Positions 33,617 through 46,259 are shown, numbered from the stretch's first letter. The stretch: DNA of 64,000 bases from Mya arenaria (GCF_026914265.1 NC_069126.1:23165473-23229472); one strand, 5' to 3'. The notes: generated from the letters alone by a model not told the origin. A program made the numbers and translations.

Positions 33617-33968
33617 AGCTGCACTCTCACAGATTTACCGTTTTGACAACTTTTTATTTTTTGCCTTTGAATGAGCTATTTTCTGCGTAAATATCAAACA
33701 GTTATATAAGACTGCTGACAAAATATCATATTGCACATTTTCATATATCTGTAATAAAATTAATGTTTTATGGCTAAAGGCGTTACTAACGGTGTAAGAA
33801 AAATGCACAAAACATCATTTTTTGAAATTAAATGTAAAATTCCGCGATCTAATGTATTGTCAGCAGTCTTATATCTCTGGTTTCCATGGATTTTAGCAGA
33901 ATAATCTCGTTCCAAGACAAATAAAATAAAAGAAGTTGTCAAAGCGTTCCATCTGTGCGAATGCAGCT
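33617..33968. mobile_element. TTAA-flanked MITE, family B
   Basis: The 352-bp element starts AGCTGCACTCTCACAGAT and ends ATCTGTGCGAATGCAGCT, giving imperfect terminal inverted repeats of about 18 bp that extend inward (GTTTTGACAACTT near the left end, AAGTTGTCAAAGC near the right). It is flanked by TTAA on the left and TTCA on the right. The paralogous spacer has a single TTAA at 16318-16321. TTAA duplication is typical of piggyBac and also Kolobok elements. Non-coding. Confidence 0.85.
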
Positions 33969-34097
33969 TTCAGCTAAAAATGTTTTTCGCTCAATAACTA
34001 AAGAACGTATGCCCCAGGACTGTTATACTTTGTTTGCAAGTCGGTTATGACAATTATACGACCCTTTTTGATTTTATGATCAGAAGGTCAAATACCA

Positions 34098-34112
34098 AGG
34101 TCACGGTGACCT
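34098..34112. promoter_or_regulatory. Perfect palindromic estrogen-response-element-like site in a repeat
   Basis: AGGTCACGGTGACCT matches the nuclear receptor palindrome AGGTCA-n3-TGACCT at every position. It lies in the dispersed repeat, and the matching place in the paralogous copy (near 16448) is degenerate. Activity is unproven. Confidence 0.35.
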
Positions 34113-36228
34113 TGAGGTGATAGCGCTCAATAACTAAAGAACGCTTAGGACCAATAGGTCAAAGCTGAATGTCAAACTGATTTGTGTTTTCGTTAACACA
34201 CGAACCCCCATATTTAAACGGTAAAAAGTAGGAGGAGCTTATCCGAGCAGTAACTATCATACGGATACATTGCAACGCTATTGATGAGTGTTTTCCTACC
34301 TTTCGTTTAAACATGAACGCACATATTGAAACGGTTACATGTAAGAGGAGCTTAACCGTGCAGTAACTACCGTGCGGATAATATGCAACACTATTCATTT
34401 ATACTTATAGAAGTTATTGAACGTTGCCCTTGACAACAGAAAGATCCTAAATACAACAAGATCAAGCCAATCTACAGAACACTGATAAATGTTCATATGG
34501 AAATTCATTAGTCTAATGTAAATACTTTTGAAGAAACTTGAAAGACGTTTTGACTAAAAAGTGCACATGTCTTTGAAAGCCGGGGATGCGAAAACGGCCA
34601 TATAGGGACCTTAAGACTACAAGCAATGCGTAGTGTATGGTGAGATTTGGGCTGTGTCAGAAAAACCGCCATCCGGGAAATAATACACATGGCAGCTTTC
34701 TTTTTCCAACATATTTCGATTCCTCGTGTACATTTTATCCAATGTAATTATACTTTTCTTAAGAATACTGATCAATGATGTTTATCAACATTATACATTA
34801 AGAATGCGATTTTAAAGATAGCCAACTATATGTGATTGTTATGAGGGCATGCATACAACATCAGATAAATAATAGTTTTGCATATTTTATGATATTTAGT
34901 TGAATACAAGAACATGGCAACACAGAAAGTCTAATATCTTAATAGGAAGATTTGCCCGTGACTGCGATTTTTTTATAACCTTATACCAGTTAATGTTAAA
35001 TTTAGGTTTTCGAAATATTTCTGATTTTTTTTCTGATTTGTTTCTTTTAATATTTTTGCAGTACGAATATTCTAAAAAAACAGATTTGGCGCGTTTTTAC
35101 AAGGTTAAACACAAAAATCACCCAAACATAAAATTATTGATGATAACTGGTATTATAATACAACATTTTCACGATAAGATCAAATATCGATTTGATATCA
35201 TGTCACGATTTGTGATCAGAATGTTTTGATTATTGTTATTATTTTCTTGTCATGGCCAATGGCGTGAAATTCGCCAAGGAGTTTCATGAAAACTGTTATT
35301 TATGTTGGGGCGTATGTATAGATTTAAATCATGTCATTTCTTTTCTGGCAAAGGAATGAAATGAGATAGAGATTGAAAAACAAGCAAGTATTTTCGTGAT
35401 ATTAGAGCCTGATATAATATTTTTTGTACATGTATTTTGAATAGCGTTATCATATAAAGCTCCAAATAGAAGAATAGATGTTCCTCTAACCAATCAATAA
35501 AGCATTATTCAAATTAATAACGATGTTGTAGTTTATAAATTTCAAGCTTCCAAAATAGTGCCCAAACGGGTTCACAATAGGATATTTTGTAACGTATGAA
35601 ACGAGATTCCTTCAGTGTAGAATTATCTTTGCATGTAATCGTTAATTTGTAAGGCGTTTTGCAAAGTTTGCAAATGTCTATAATGTATACAAATAACAAA
35701 TCTTCAAACGGCTTCAATGGTGTATTAAAATGATTCAGTCAGTATCAAATTATCTCTGCATGTAATCCAGAATGTATAAGGCGTAACAAAGAGCTTTGTA
35801 AATATCTTTACTGTGTAAATAAATTATAAATCTTCAACCCGCTTCGTTGTGGTTATTAATGTGCAAATCAATATTGTTTGTAAGGCAGAGTTTGAACGTT
35901 GTTCGCCGAACAAGCTAGCCCATTGTCCTGAACAAATATTCTTTTTTTTTCAATATTGTCTTCATGTAAAGGTTTTCGATAACAACGACAAAGGCTCAAA
36001 CAGTAAATATGAATAAGATAAACAGACACAAATCAAAGCATGTCTTTAAAATTAAAGAGACCGTTGTTGTTCTTGGTCTGACATAACTAATTCATGCTCC
36101 TTGTATTCCGCGAATAGAAGTGTGGACATTAAATTAAATTATCTTACTAAACTATCTGTGTCGTACCGACTTTCAATCGAATAACGTGTTTTTATAATTA
36201 TATATGTATACAGAGCGAAACAATATAT

Positions 36229-38268
36229 ATGAGAATGGAAACAAGCATTGCGAAAAATCAAGAACAATTGACGGAATGTAATGAGACTGAATGCACTAAG
36301 AAAAAAGGACCTTTCTTCTGTGAACCATGCCAGTATGACGATTGTTTTGAAGAGACAACGGGATTCTGTGTGACGTGCGCCGAGTATTTGTGTCAGACCT
36401 GTTGTCGCGATCACAAAAAAAAAAAATAACACGAGAACACTCGTTATTAAAGAATGATGATATTCCTGCAGACCCATCGCCGTATAAGACTATTAAGCAA
36501 CTATCGACCTGCGATATTCATCCTGATAACGACATCGCATACGAGTGCGGAGACCATGAAGCCTTGGTTTGCAATTTTTGTCTCACTGAGAGTCATCGGA
36601 AATGCGAACATGTCCATGAAATAGGTGTATTTGATTCTTCCGATTCGGATGTTGACATTATGGCAGAACTTCAAGACAGAATACAGGCTTTTCAATCACA
36701 AAAGGAAAAGCAACGGAAGACAATTGAAATAGAGCAACAAGAGGTTAAAACCAAAATTCAAAGTTTGGTAGAGAAATGGAAGGATCAAATAACCTGCTTG
36801 GGAAATGACCTTGAAACACAGTTAAGCGAAATGTCGCTCACCGAGACAAAGAAACTGATAAAACATATTGATGGCTGTCAAGAAATCCAAACTGAGATAA
36901 ACAGGAATAAGTCATAAGATAGACACGATTATGAAACATGGAACTAAACGGCAAATCTCTGTTGTTCTGAGACAAACGAACCATGCACGCGCTAATCTGA
37001 AAGAGACACTGCAGACACTGGAACTTCAGCGTCAACAAAGTATCGTGCTTATGAACGTCAAAGAAAACGATTTGCTAGCAACGATCGCCGAGTTATCTTT
37101 AGAAGAGAAGGGCAAAAATGAACTTGACGTTTTGAAACACACAAGCGATGAAGTGCTTGTCACTTTAGATTCTGAAAATAAACCAAGGGAGACAATCGAT
37201 AAATCCATACGGACCAGTTTTCTTGCCCCAAACTCTGATACAAACCAAAGGTCGCCCAAAACGCTAAAGAAAATAGATAAATCCATACAGACCAGTTTTG
37301 ATGCCTCGAACCCTTGTGCAAACCAAAAGTTGCCCAAAACGCTAAAGAAAATAGATAAATCTATACAGACTGTCTCTCATTTTGCGACCCCTGATGCAAA
37401 ACAAAGGTCATCCAAACGGTTTTTAGAAAGACAAATCGGGCATAAAATGACTATATTCACTGTTAGATCAGAGACTGACGTAAACACGTGCAGTATTTTT
37501 GCCGTTTACTTAATTGAATATGGAGTTCTTGTTGCTGATTGTAGCAACAGAAAACTTAAGCTCTTCAGTCGTAAATTTGACTTAATTTGTGAACACTCGC
37601 TGCCCGGACAGCCGGTCGATATGTGCTACGATGGAGAGAATTGCTATGTCTGTTATTCAGACCTTAAGAAAGTGACAAACCATCGCATAAACAAGACATC
37701 CATTTGGGATGTTACTGCATTTTTGACCCGTAATCAACCACTTAGCCTAACTATGTTCGACTCTCGGCTGATGATTTTGTTTGGGAATAATGATAATTTT
37801 GACAGCACGGCAGTTGACGATGTACATATTGAAATTCGAACGGGATGTTATATAGATGTATCCATACATCAATCCGATGACGAAGGTTTGGAATACATCA
37901 AACACGCAAAGAAAGTTTTTGTGTTCGCTGTGTCGTCCATAGTTCTCTCGGAAAACACGAGGGTGTCCTGCTACAAGGTCGATACTCATGCAAAAAAACT
38001 AACAGATCGAAAATGGTTCTACAAACCATATCAACAAAACGATCTCAAAAAAGCGAAAGGGGTAGCGAGAGACAGTGAAGGAAACATCTACATATGTGGT
38101 GAAGATTCCAACAACGTTCATCAGGCATCGTCTTTAAATTACAGTCGTAACCGTGTGATTGTTCAGAACATCAATAGCCCCATGTGTGTTGCTCTGGACG
38201 ATCAGAAAGATAGACTCATAATCGGATGTCGCGATGATAATTATCTGCATGTATACTCCTTCAAATAG
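36229..38268 (+). pseudogene. BBX7: nearly intact B-box paralog with two frame breaks
   Basis: ATG at 36229 opens METSIAKNQEQLTECNETEC and B-box 1. In the run of twelve A at 36415-36426, where paralogs have AAAAGAAACAAAA, one base is missing and the frame shifts just after CCRDHKKKK. The rest of B-box 1 and B-box 2 continue in the shifted frame to TAA 36915-36917, where an extra base restores the first frame. The 445 codons from 36931 to 38268 are open: end of the coiled coil, three 26-residue linker repeats and the full propeller-like region ending CRDDNYLHVYSFK. The two breaks cancel in frame. It is close to BBX1, including the 3' flank. It could be a young pseudogene, a null allele or a consensus error in the A run. 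Confidence 0.8.
37195..37371 (+). repeat. 78-bp in-frame linker repeat in BBX7, three motif copies
   Basis: I-D-K-S-I codons recur at 37195, 37273 and 37351, spaced exactly 78 bp. The three cores read SIRT, SIQT and SIQT. The arrangement is the same as in BBX1 but one unit shorter. Confidence 0.9.
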
Positions 38269-39990
38269 AGAACATGACAAGCCACTCCGTCATAAATTTT
38301 ACTACGAGTGTTCAAGATTTTACAACGCGTCTTCTGGTTTCGCTTTTTGGGGTATTCGCCAACTGTTTATCGTTGTTAGCTTTATGTACATAATGAAGGA
38401 AGTTTAAACCTGCATTCTGCACATAAATTGCACGAGATTATTTCTATTAGAAATATAAACATTCTTGGATTGCAAAAGGAGTACCAAGTTTATGAAGTCG
38501 AGCTTGATAAGCTCTATGTTTGATATTGTGATTTGAAGTAAATAGATAGAAATTAAATGATTTTACCATATTTTTTTTTAATTAAAGAAGGCATACAAAT
38601 GATTTATTCATTATTATACTATTTGAAATTTTATTTTTAAATCTTTAATGTAGGAATGCTGATTTTGTATGGCTGTATCGTACCTTAAAAGGGACTCGCT
38701 CAAATTATTTTTTCAGGTTATTCATCTGAAAACATTTATTTTATAATTATTTTACTTGATGATACCAAAATTGCAGGAACAAAATAATATTTTAGTATGA
38801 TAAATAAATGTTGCGGTAAAAGTGGTGAACGCGCACAGTACACTGTGCAGTCAAGAGAAAAAAACTGAGTGCCTGCACCACTCGGCCACAAGGACTTATG
38901 CAATAGTTGATGTATATTTTAACCTTTATCGAATACATTGGTCACATCACGTCATAGCATCCATCAACCAATCGGGCTACTATAATTTGCTGGAATGCCT
39001 TACGAACGGAAATCAAAACTGTGGTCTTTAAACAGGGGCGGCTCCAAGAATTGAAGTACGGGGAAGCGTTATTTGGGGGCACAACCTTTTACGTTCGCCT
39101 GTCCCTCAGATACCAAATTTAAATGGTTTAAAATGTTAGCAGGGGGTTATTTCGGTACTCCCCAATTTTGTATGGTGCACTTTGAGCCTATTTTATTACC
39201 TTTTTATCCGATATAGACATAAACTATGTTGTTTCGGAATAAACTTTAAAAAAATCGTAAAAAATGCATTTTGCAATCAATCAATGAGCGAATCCCTTTA
39301 AGAAGTTGGTACTCTTGTTTCGGCTGGATTCATTCGTCTGCACTTGGTGTTTGTATCTAATGGCTGAGTATTTGAACTTAAATATTGAACATTATGTGTT
39401 TACTATATTCTTCATTGTCTTCAAGTTGATGCCGTCTCCGGTGCTTCCATGTTAGGACAGGTGTGAGAGTCAGCGTGCGTAAACTAGCTTAAACCTCAAT
39501 ACAATAACCCCAATACATAGTATTTATAATCAAACTGTATATGATACATGTGTGGTTGCCTGTGTTGTTTGTATGCTGTGTGGCTTTCGGTTAAGGATTT
39601 GTCGAGCCTTATTGCATTCTGACGCATAACAGGACCTTCAAAGGCTTTTTTTGCTATTGGGTTTTACCCTATTTTTTAACTATATTATTAATTAGATGGA
39701 CAAGGTTGGATATGAAAGATGTCTGTTTGTTTTAAAATGTATTAGAACGGTAATTGCACTCTGACGTAAAAATGACTGTTACATTGTGTGTATAGTCTGT
39801 TAACTAAAGTTGATTGTGTGCAAATTGTCTTTGTAACCTCCATAGTAGAAGAACACATTATCTCCCGTATTGGGGCCTTAAAAAGAATGAGAAACCACGT
39901 GCAGTACCTACCGTACGGATACAGTACAACGTTGTTGGAGAGTGTTTTCTTTGCATTCGCTTGCACTTAACTCCCATATTGGAAAGTTAT
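38269..39990. repeat. Segmental duplication of the BBX1 3' flank
   Basis: Closely similar to 2064-3720 in order and length. It ends abruptly at about 39990, where sequence like ACTCCCATATTGG in other spacers joins mid-gene sequence of BBX8. No gene was recognised in it. Confidence 0.8.
38866..38892 (-). mobile_element. tRNA-derived SINE relic, duplicate of 2659-2690
   Basis: The A-box sequence TGGCCGAGTGG lies on the minus strand at 38878-38888, in the same context as the copy at 2659. It is a passenger of the segmental duplication. Confidence 0.45.
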
Positions 39991-41472
39991 TGAGCAACGG
40001 AAGACAATCGAAATAGAACAACAAAAGGTTAAAACCAATATTCAAAGTCTGGTAACCAAATGGAAGGACCATATAATCGGGTTGGGAAATGACCTTGAAA
40101 CAAAATTAAGCGAAATGTCGTTGTCCGAGACAACGCAATTGATAGAACATATCGATGGCTCTCAAGAAATCCAGACTGAGATAAAGAGGAACAAGTCATT
40201 GGTAGACACGCTGATGAAACATGGAACTAAACGGCAAATCTCTGTTGTTCTAAGACAAACGAACCATGCACGCGCTAATCTGAAAGAGACACTGCAGACG
40301 TTGGAACGCCAGCGTCAACAAAGTATCGTGCTTATGAACGTCAAAGAATTCGATTTGCTGACAACGATCGCAGAGTTATCTTTGGAAGAGGAGGGCAAAG
40401 ATGAATTTGGCATCTTGGAACACACAAGTGATGAAGTGCTTGTCTTTTTAGATTCTGAAAATAAACCAAGGGAGAAAATTGATGAATCCATACAGACCAG
40501 TTTTACTGCCTCGAACCCTGATGCAAACCAAAGACCGCTCAGACCGGTAACGAAAAAAGATAGATCCATACAGACTGTCTCTCATGTTGCGGTCCCTGAT
40601 GCAAAACAAACGTCATCCAAACGGTTTTTAGAAAGACAAATCGGGCAAAAAATAACTCGTTTCATTGTAAGAACAGAGACAGACGTAAACACGTGCAGTA
40701 TATTTGCAGGTTACTTAACGGAGCACGGAGTCCTCGTTGCTGATTATGGCAACAGCAAACTTAAGCTTTTCAGTCGTAAATTTGACTTAATTTGTGAACA
40801 CTCGTTGCCCGGACCGCCGGTCGATATGTGCTGCGATGGAGAGAAATGCTATGTCTGTTATTTAGACCTAAAAAAGTGACGACACTGTGCATAAACAAGA
40901 CATCCATTTGGATCTGTAATGAATATTACACCAAACATCAACCACTTAGTCTGACTGTGTTCGACTCTCGACTTATGATTTTGTTTGCGTGTGATGAGAA
41001 TTTTGACAACACTGAAGCTGACGATGTACATATTGAAATTCGCAAGAGAAGTTAAATAGATGTTTCCATCTATGAACCCTATAACAACGGTTTTAAAAAC
41101 GTGAAAGATGCAAAGCGAATTTTTCGCTTCGATGCGTCTTCCATAGTTCTATCGGAAAACACGAGGGTCTCCTGCTATGAGCTTGACACTCAGGCACAAC
41201 TACTAACAGATCGAAAATGGTTCTACAAATTATATCAACAAAACGTTCTCATAAAAGCAAAAGGGGTCGCAAAAGACAGTGAATGGATTGTCTATGTTTG
41301 CGGTGAAGGCTCCAACAGCGTTCATCAGGCGTCGTCTACTAATTACAGACGTAACCGTGTAGTTGTACAGAACATCAACAGCCCCGTTAGTGTCGCAGTG
41401 GACGAACAGAAAGATAAACTCATCATCGGTTGTCGCGATGATAATTACCTGCATGTATTCTCTTTCAAATAG
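39991..41472 (+). pseudogene. BBX8: 5'-truncated B-box paralog lacking both B-boxes
   Basis: Homology starts abruptly at about 39991 inside the coiled coil (EQRKTIEIEQQKVKTN) and runs to the family stop at 41472. Promoter, start codon and both B-boxes are absent. The upstream DNA is the 3' flank of BBX7 up to the junction, so an unequal exchange or deletion fused the two. The linker has two 26-residue units (DESIQT codons from 40478, DRSIQT from 40556). A base lost in the A run at 40869-40875 shifts the frame, a TAA is at 41053-41055, and the normally invariant KDSEGN is KDSEWI. The C-terminal 123 codons are open. Confidence 0.93.
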
Positions 41473-41711
41473 ATTACCTGACGAATCACTCCGTCATAAA
41501 ATTGAACTTCTAGTGTGTACATAATGAAGGTAGTTTCATCTTGCATTTTGCACATTACTTGCAGGAAATTATTCCTATTAATAGAAATATACTCATGTTC
41601 GGAATGCAAAAGTAGTAGTCTTTTATAAAGTTGTGCTACATTTAGATTAGCACAGTTATATGTTCTACACTGGATTTTAACTAGCATTGTTGAAGTTATT
41701 AGATATAAATA

Positions 41712-42388
41712 CAGTGGAAACTCACTCAACCGGACAAGGTCCAGACTGGGCAAAATTTCCGGTTTAGTGAGGATTCCGGTTTAGTGAGGATATGATGTAC
41801 GGAGTAAGTTTACTCAAAATATTAACTGAGTTAACCTTTAAAGGGAAGTTGATTTAATGCTTGTTAAGTATGTTTGATAATTAACGCACCGCTCTAATTT
41901 GATTCAGTCATAGAAGTCTTAAGATAAAACAACCCCAAAAAATGATCACTTAATAACCGTTTCTAGTTCTTTATTTTCTGCAACAAACAAATTAATGTTT
42001 CAATCAATTTTCTTTTCACAAGTTTGATTATCGCGCGGCAGTCAATCCACAGCCCAATCATCGATGATCGAGTTAATACAACATCACAGGTGCAATATTT
42101 AACAATGCATCGGCTGTCAAAACAAAGTGACACGCGATTCGCGAATTCCTAATACACAAAATCATTTTGACATGTTTGAACAAATATACGTCCGGTTTTG
42201 TGAGGTAAAATTACGTTGACAACTAACAAATTTTCTCGATTTTTTGTCCGGTATCCGGAATTCCGAGGTACCAGTTTTGTAGGGATTATTTTACATTGAA
42301 AATAGAAGGGGAAATCGGGACTCTGAAAAAAGTCCGGTATCCCGAGGATTCCGGTTTTGTGGAGATCCAGTTTAGTGAGTTTCCACTG
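41712..42388. mobile_element. pogo/Tigger-like MITE with TA duplication
   Basis: The 677-bp element begins CAGTGGAAACTCACT and ends AGTGAGTTTCCACTG, flanked by TA at 41710-41711 and 42389-42390. Sub-terminal copies of CCGGTTT(A/T)GTGAGGAT-like sequence occur near both ends. Termini and TA target fit non-autonomous pogo-like members of the Tc1/mariner superfamily. It has no transposase. Confidence 0.85.
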
Positions 42389-43798
42389 TATACAGTTTCG
42401 GCTAGATTCATTTGTTTGCACATTATCTTTGTGATTCTTTGTATCTAATGCCTGAGTACTTGAACTTTATTATCGAACATTATCTGTTTTACTAAAATCT
42501 TCATTGTCTTCAAGTTGATGCTTTTTCCGATGCTTCCACGTTAGGACAAGTGTGGGTTTGAACTTGTTTAAACCTCAGGTCGGTAACCTACTTACAATGT
42601 ATTAATAAACAAACTGATCTGATGCTTGTGTGGTTGCTTGTATATTGGGTGTCTCTCGTTTTAGTATTTGTTGAGCCTTATTGCCTTGAGAAGTATAACA
42701 GGACATTTGGAGACTGCCTTGCTTCTGGGTTTTACCGTGCAGTTTCAATTTTATTATTAACAAGATTTTATACATATGCATGGACGATGTGGAACGTGAT
42801 AGATGCGTGTTTGTTTTAAAATATTTTATATTAGTAAGTGCACAATAACGGTAATGTAAAATTGACTATTAGATTGTATGTATAATTAATCATTTTATGG
42901 AAATTGTCTTTTTATCTTTTCATAGTAGATGAACATATTGTGGATTGAGACTTGTGACTTTTGTCACCAATAATTTTAAAACAGTCTTCATTGGACAGGC
43001 TGGAATATTTTGACACGAAACATCTTCATACCTTAGAATATTTTTTTTTCCGTTTGAATGCCAACGAAATTTTACCAATCTCCGATTTAAAGGTCCTTCT
43101 TAATTTGCTCAAATCCCTATTCTTACACCCAAACATATAATTAAGGGTGTTTGTTTTACTCTTACAAACTATTTTATATCAAAACTAAATGAAATGAAGT
43201 TTTGAAACACTTTTTTGGCCTTCCTCACCCATTTTGTATAGTTGAAGACCCATAACTGTATTCTGTATGAACATTTACTCCCGTATTGGAACGGTAAAAA
43301 GTAGGTGGAGCTTACAGATCGTCAGATACATTTTAACGCTGTTGGAGAGTATTTTATTTGCTCCCGTTTGCACATTAACTCCCATACTGAAAGGGTTTTT
43401 CAACCATTATTTATAGTTAATTTACGTCTCATCAATGTACATAGCGTATATACCATTCATTACAATAATAAAAGTCATATCCACTCAGATTAGAGTTATA
43501 GGAGACTATACAAAATAATTAAAAACGAAACTGGTTGAATGTCACGAATTTTATTTGTTACCTGAACGCTAATATATGTTTTCAACTGTTAAACATAGCC
43601 TAAAACTGAGTCCGACGAAGTAAGAATTGTTATTGTATATGTGGACTGTTTTTTATTGCTAGTTTAATGCAAACCAGTACTTAAAATGTGAGCCATGTTC
43701 ACAGATCTTAAATATTTGGATATTAAATAAGACATATCACTAATCCTGCCATATTCATCTTTAGAAGGGGTATAATTAATATTTCGGTAAATGATCCC

Positions 43799-44135
43799 TT
43801 AATGGCACAATGCTTTTAAGTTTAGCGGAAAAGATTCTTTTTGACATGTTTCGGCAGAATTTGACATGCTATTGAAAAGCTCTCTCATCAAATGGGAGGA
43901 CGCAAAGCTTGTCAATATCATTATACGAGTAAAAACTTTTTGAACACTTCTAGCTTTTTGAAGCAGTAACTGACGAATTTCAGTATATGTCGAACAATAA
44001 AGTAGCACATGCTTTTCATATTTTATTCCATTATTACACATTGGACAGATTATATTATACACATCTAGTCTTTCTTATCTACCTGTCTCTAATCTTATTG
44101 GCGCTACGCCAATTCTGAATTTGTTACAGGTAGAA
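43799..44135 (-). mobile_element. LINE reverse transcriptase C-terminal fragment
   Basis: The minus strand encodes FRIGVAPIRLETGR, then ERLDVYNIICPMCNNG, EKHVLLYCSTYTEIRQLLLQ and a tail ending in a stop at 43799. This is the C-terminal CCHC-like segment of a non-LTR polymerase. One stop lies upstream of ERLDV. It is the uninterrupted counterpart of 4141-4985. Confidence 0.7.
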
Positions 44136-44680
44136 AAAGCTTAATCATGCAATAATAACTATCATACGGAAATATAACACACTATTCAAAAGTTCAAATG
44201 TCGTTGTTTTGACAAACTGGGAAGGACGGAATGGAATGAAACTCGAGTGAGATACATATAGATAACTTAAGACAGCGGGTGATTATGACAGCCCCGGTGG
44301 CAATAAAGCAACACAGGAAATATGCTTGGCCGCATTTTCTTCCCAAAATATTTATATGCGAGGTTATTATGCTTATGTCAGCCTTTGATGGTTTTACACA
44401 GCAACAGCTTGGAGAATGTAACCGACACTGTAAAGCTAAAAAGAAAAAAATCGAACTGATTGAACGTTGCCTTTGAAGACAATAGAAAGACGATCTTAGG
44501 TCCATTGATTATGTCATGCAGAATGAAATCCCAAATTAAATGGCAGGTGCACAAGTCATTATTGAAAATAAACACTACACCTTCAAAGTGTCATTATTCT
44601 TTTTCTAGCGCTTTTGACCATACTCAAACAAAAACAGTTCTTGGTTATAGTTCACAAAATCTAGGGATATGAATATTTAA

Positions 44681-45048
44681 AGTGACACTCTTATTCAAAA
44701 TCAATACATACACATGTATAACAAACATAAATTATGACTGATATACCTCTAACTACTTACTAAATAATGAGTTTATAGAAAATATTAATTACTGATAACA
44801 ATTTTGTAACCGTGTATTTAATAGCAGAAAGCGCGAAAATATTAAATGACTGGTGAATGCTAAAAGATTTACTGTGGTCAACTATATTCTCATAAGGTAG
44901 AAATACCGTGTTTTATGCTCATTTCTTTCAAATTAAACCCGGTATTCTTCATAAGAAACATTGTTTTCGACATTTATTCATCATTTTTGGAATATTAAAA
45001 CAATATTATTGATTGTGGTAAATCTCATCTGGGAGTAAGAGTGCATCT
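44681..45048. mobile_element. TTAA-flanked MITE, family B relative
   Basis: The 368-bp element starts AGTGACACTCTTATTC and ends with the inverse of AGATGCACTCTTACTC. It is flanked by perfect TTAA at 44677-44680 and 45049-45052. The paralogous spacers have one TTAA at 12474-12477 and 30289-30292. The terminal sequence resembles that of the element at 33617 (AGnTGCACTCT), so both probably used the same transposase type. Non-coding. Confidence 0.85.
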
Positions 45049-46259
45049 TTAACACCTTTCTAATTGAAAATAATATCAAGTAAATATAAAACACACTGAT
45101 CAATTTACTTGTAAAACGTCCTTAACCTATTTCAAATTATTTTCCGTTTTCACTATGCTGATGTCAATGTGTTGCAGAATCGGGAATGAGGGTGAGGAGC
45201 ATATTAGGATATTCAGATTGCGGGTGATTTCAAACAGGCGGGAGTTTAGCAGGTCCTGTAAGACCATTTTGATACGAGATAATTATCCTTTATTCAGCCT
45301 TCAAAAGATATACACAGGAATTGCTGGGAAAATGTTACCGACAATGTAAACCTTAAATAAAAGCCTTACACTATATTTTTGGCATTGGTTTCGTGAAAAA
45401 CGGACCCGAGAAATATTGTGTTGTAAAGTATTTTCATTAGACTCATTAAATCTATGTAGGTATATTTTTAATTACAAGAAGTTGTCGGTGATTTCGGGTA
45501 AACATATCACAACAATACTTAAGTCATTACTTAAGCACAATCTTTCAAACAAGTTTATCTCATTAAAGGATAAAATGACACAGCATCGTACATGTGTTTA
45601 CTTATTCTCTACGGTGATATTGATGGAAACATCTTTGGTCAATATTAAAAAAATAGTTCGAGTGCAAATATTGTACTCGAGTTATTACTTACGTATTTTT
45701 TGTTTGCTGCAATTGAGAAGTATTGTTGATCAATGATGCTTATCGACATACATAATGCTATTTTAAAAAAGAGAAAATGTATGTGATTTTAAGTCCGTGT
45801 ATGTTGTTCTGTCGAAAACCTGAGAGATATTAAGAGACAACTGAAGTATTCTCGTGAAATTGGAACCTGAGCTTAATATGTATGTGTTCACATGGATGTT
45901 AATGCCTTTATCAGACAAATAAAAGAATATCTGTTTCAGCTAACCCGCCTCATCAAGCTTAATTCAATTAACTATTCATGTTGCAGTTTATAAATTTAAG
46001 GTTTTGCATTTTCATTTTTTTTTTGCACAAAATGCTTCTCAATAGCATGTTTTTGTCGCATCTATGAATTTAAAAAACGAAACAAACTTCCTTCCATGTT
46101 AAATTATATCAGTATGTAAGCAAAAACTCACAAGGCTTATAACATTAGATAGACCTTAAGCAAATAAGAGTTTAAAATTATTTACGCTCTAGTTATTGAA
46201 TGGGTACATAGATGAATGAATAGTTCTTTCAGGTTACAACTCTTTCATTCTTACAAGCG

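Larger units (their letters stand above)
33148..36228. repeat. Segmental duplication paralogous to 15797-18645
   Basis: The BBX6-BBX7 spacer matches the BBX3-BBX4 spacer in order from end to end. The main difference is a MITE at 33617-33968 that is missing at 16318. The first kilobase contains the GGTCA-rich dispersed repeat (about 33320-34190). No intact gene was seen. Confidence 0.8.
42391..46259. other. BBX8-BBX9 spacer, no intact gene
   Basis: Left to right: the remaining part of the family 3' flank, a segment similar to 11.0-12.1 kb, a LINE fragment (43799-44135), a segment similar to 12.1-12.4 kb, a MITE (44681-45048) and about 1.2 kb similar to the regions upstream of BBX2, BBX3 and BBX6. 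The TAACT at 43967-43971 is the empty site for the MITE at 4315. Confidence 0.6.
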
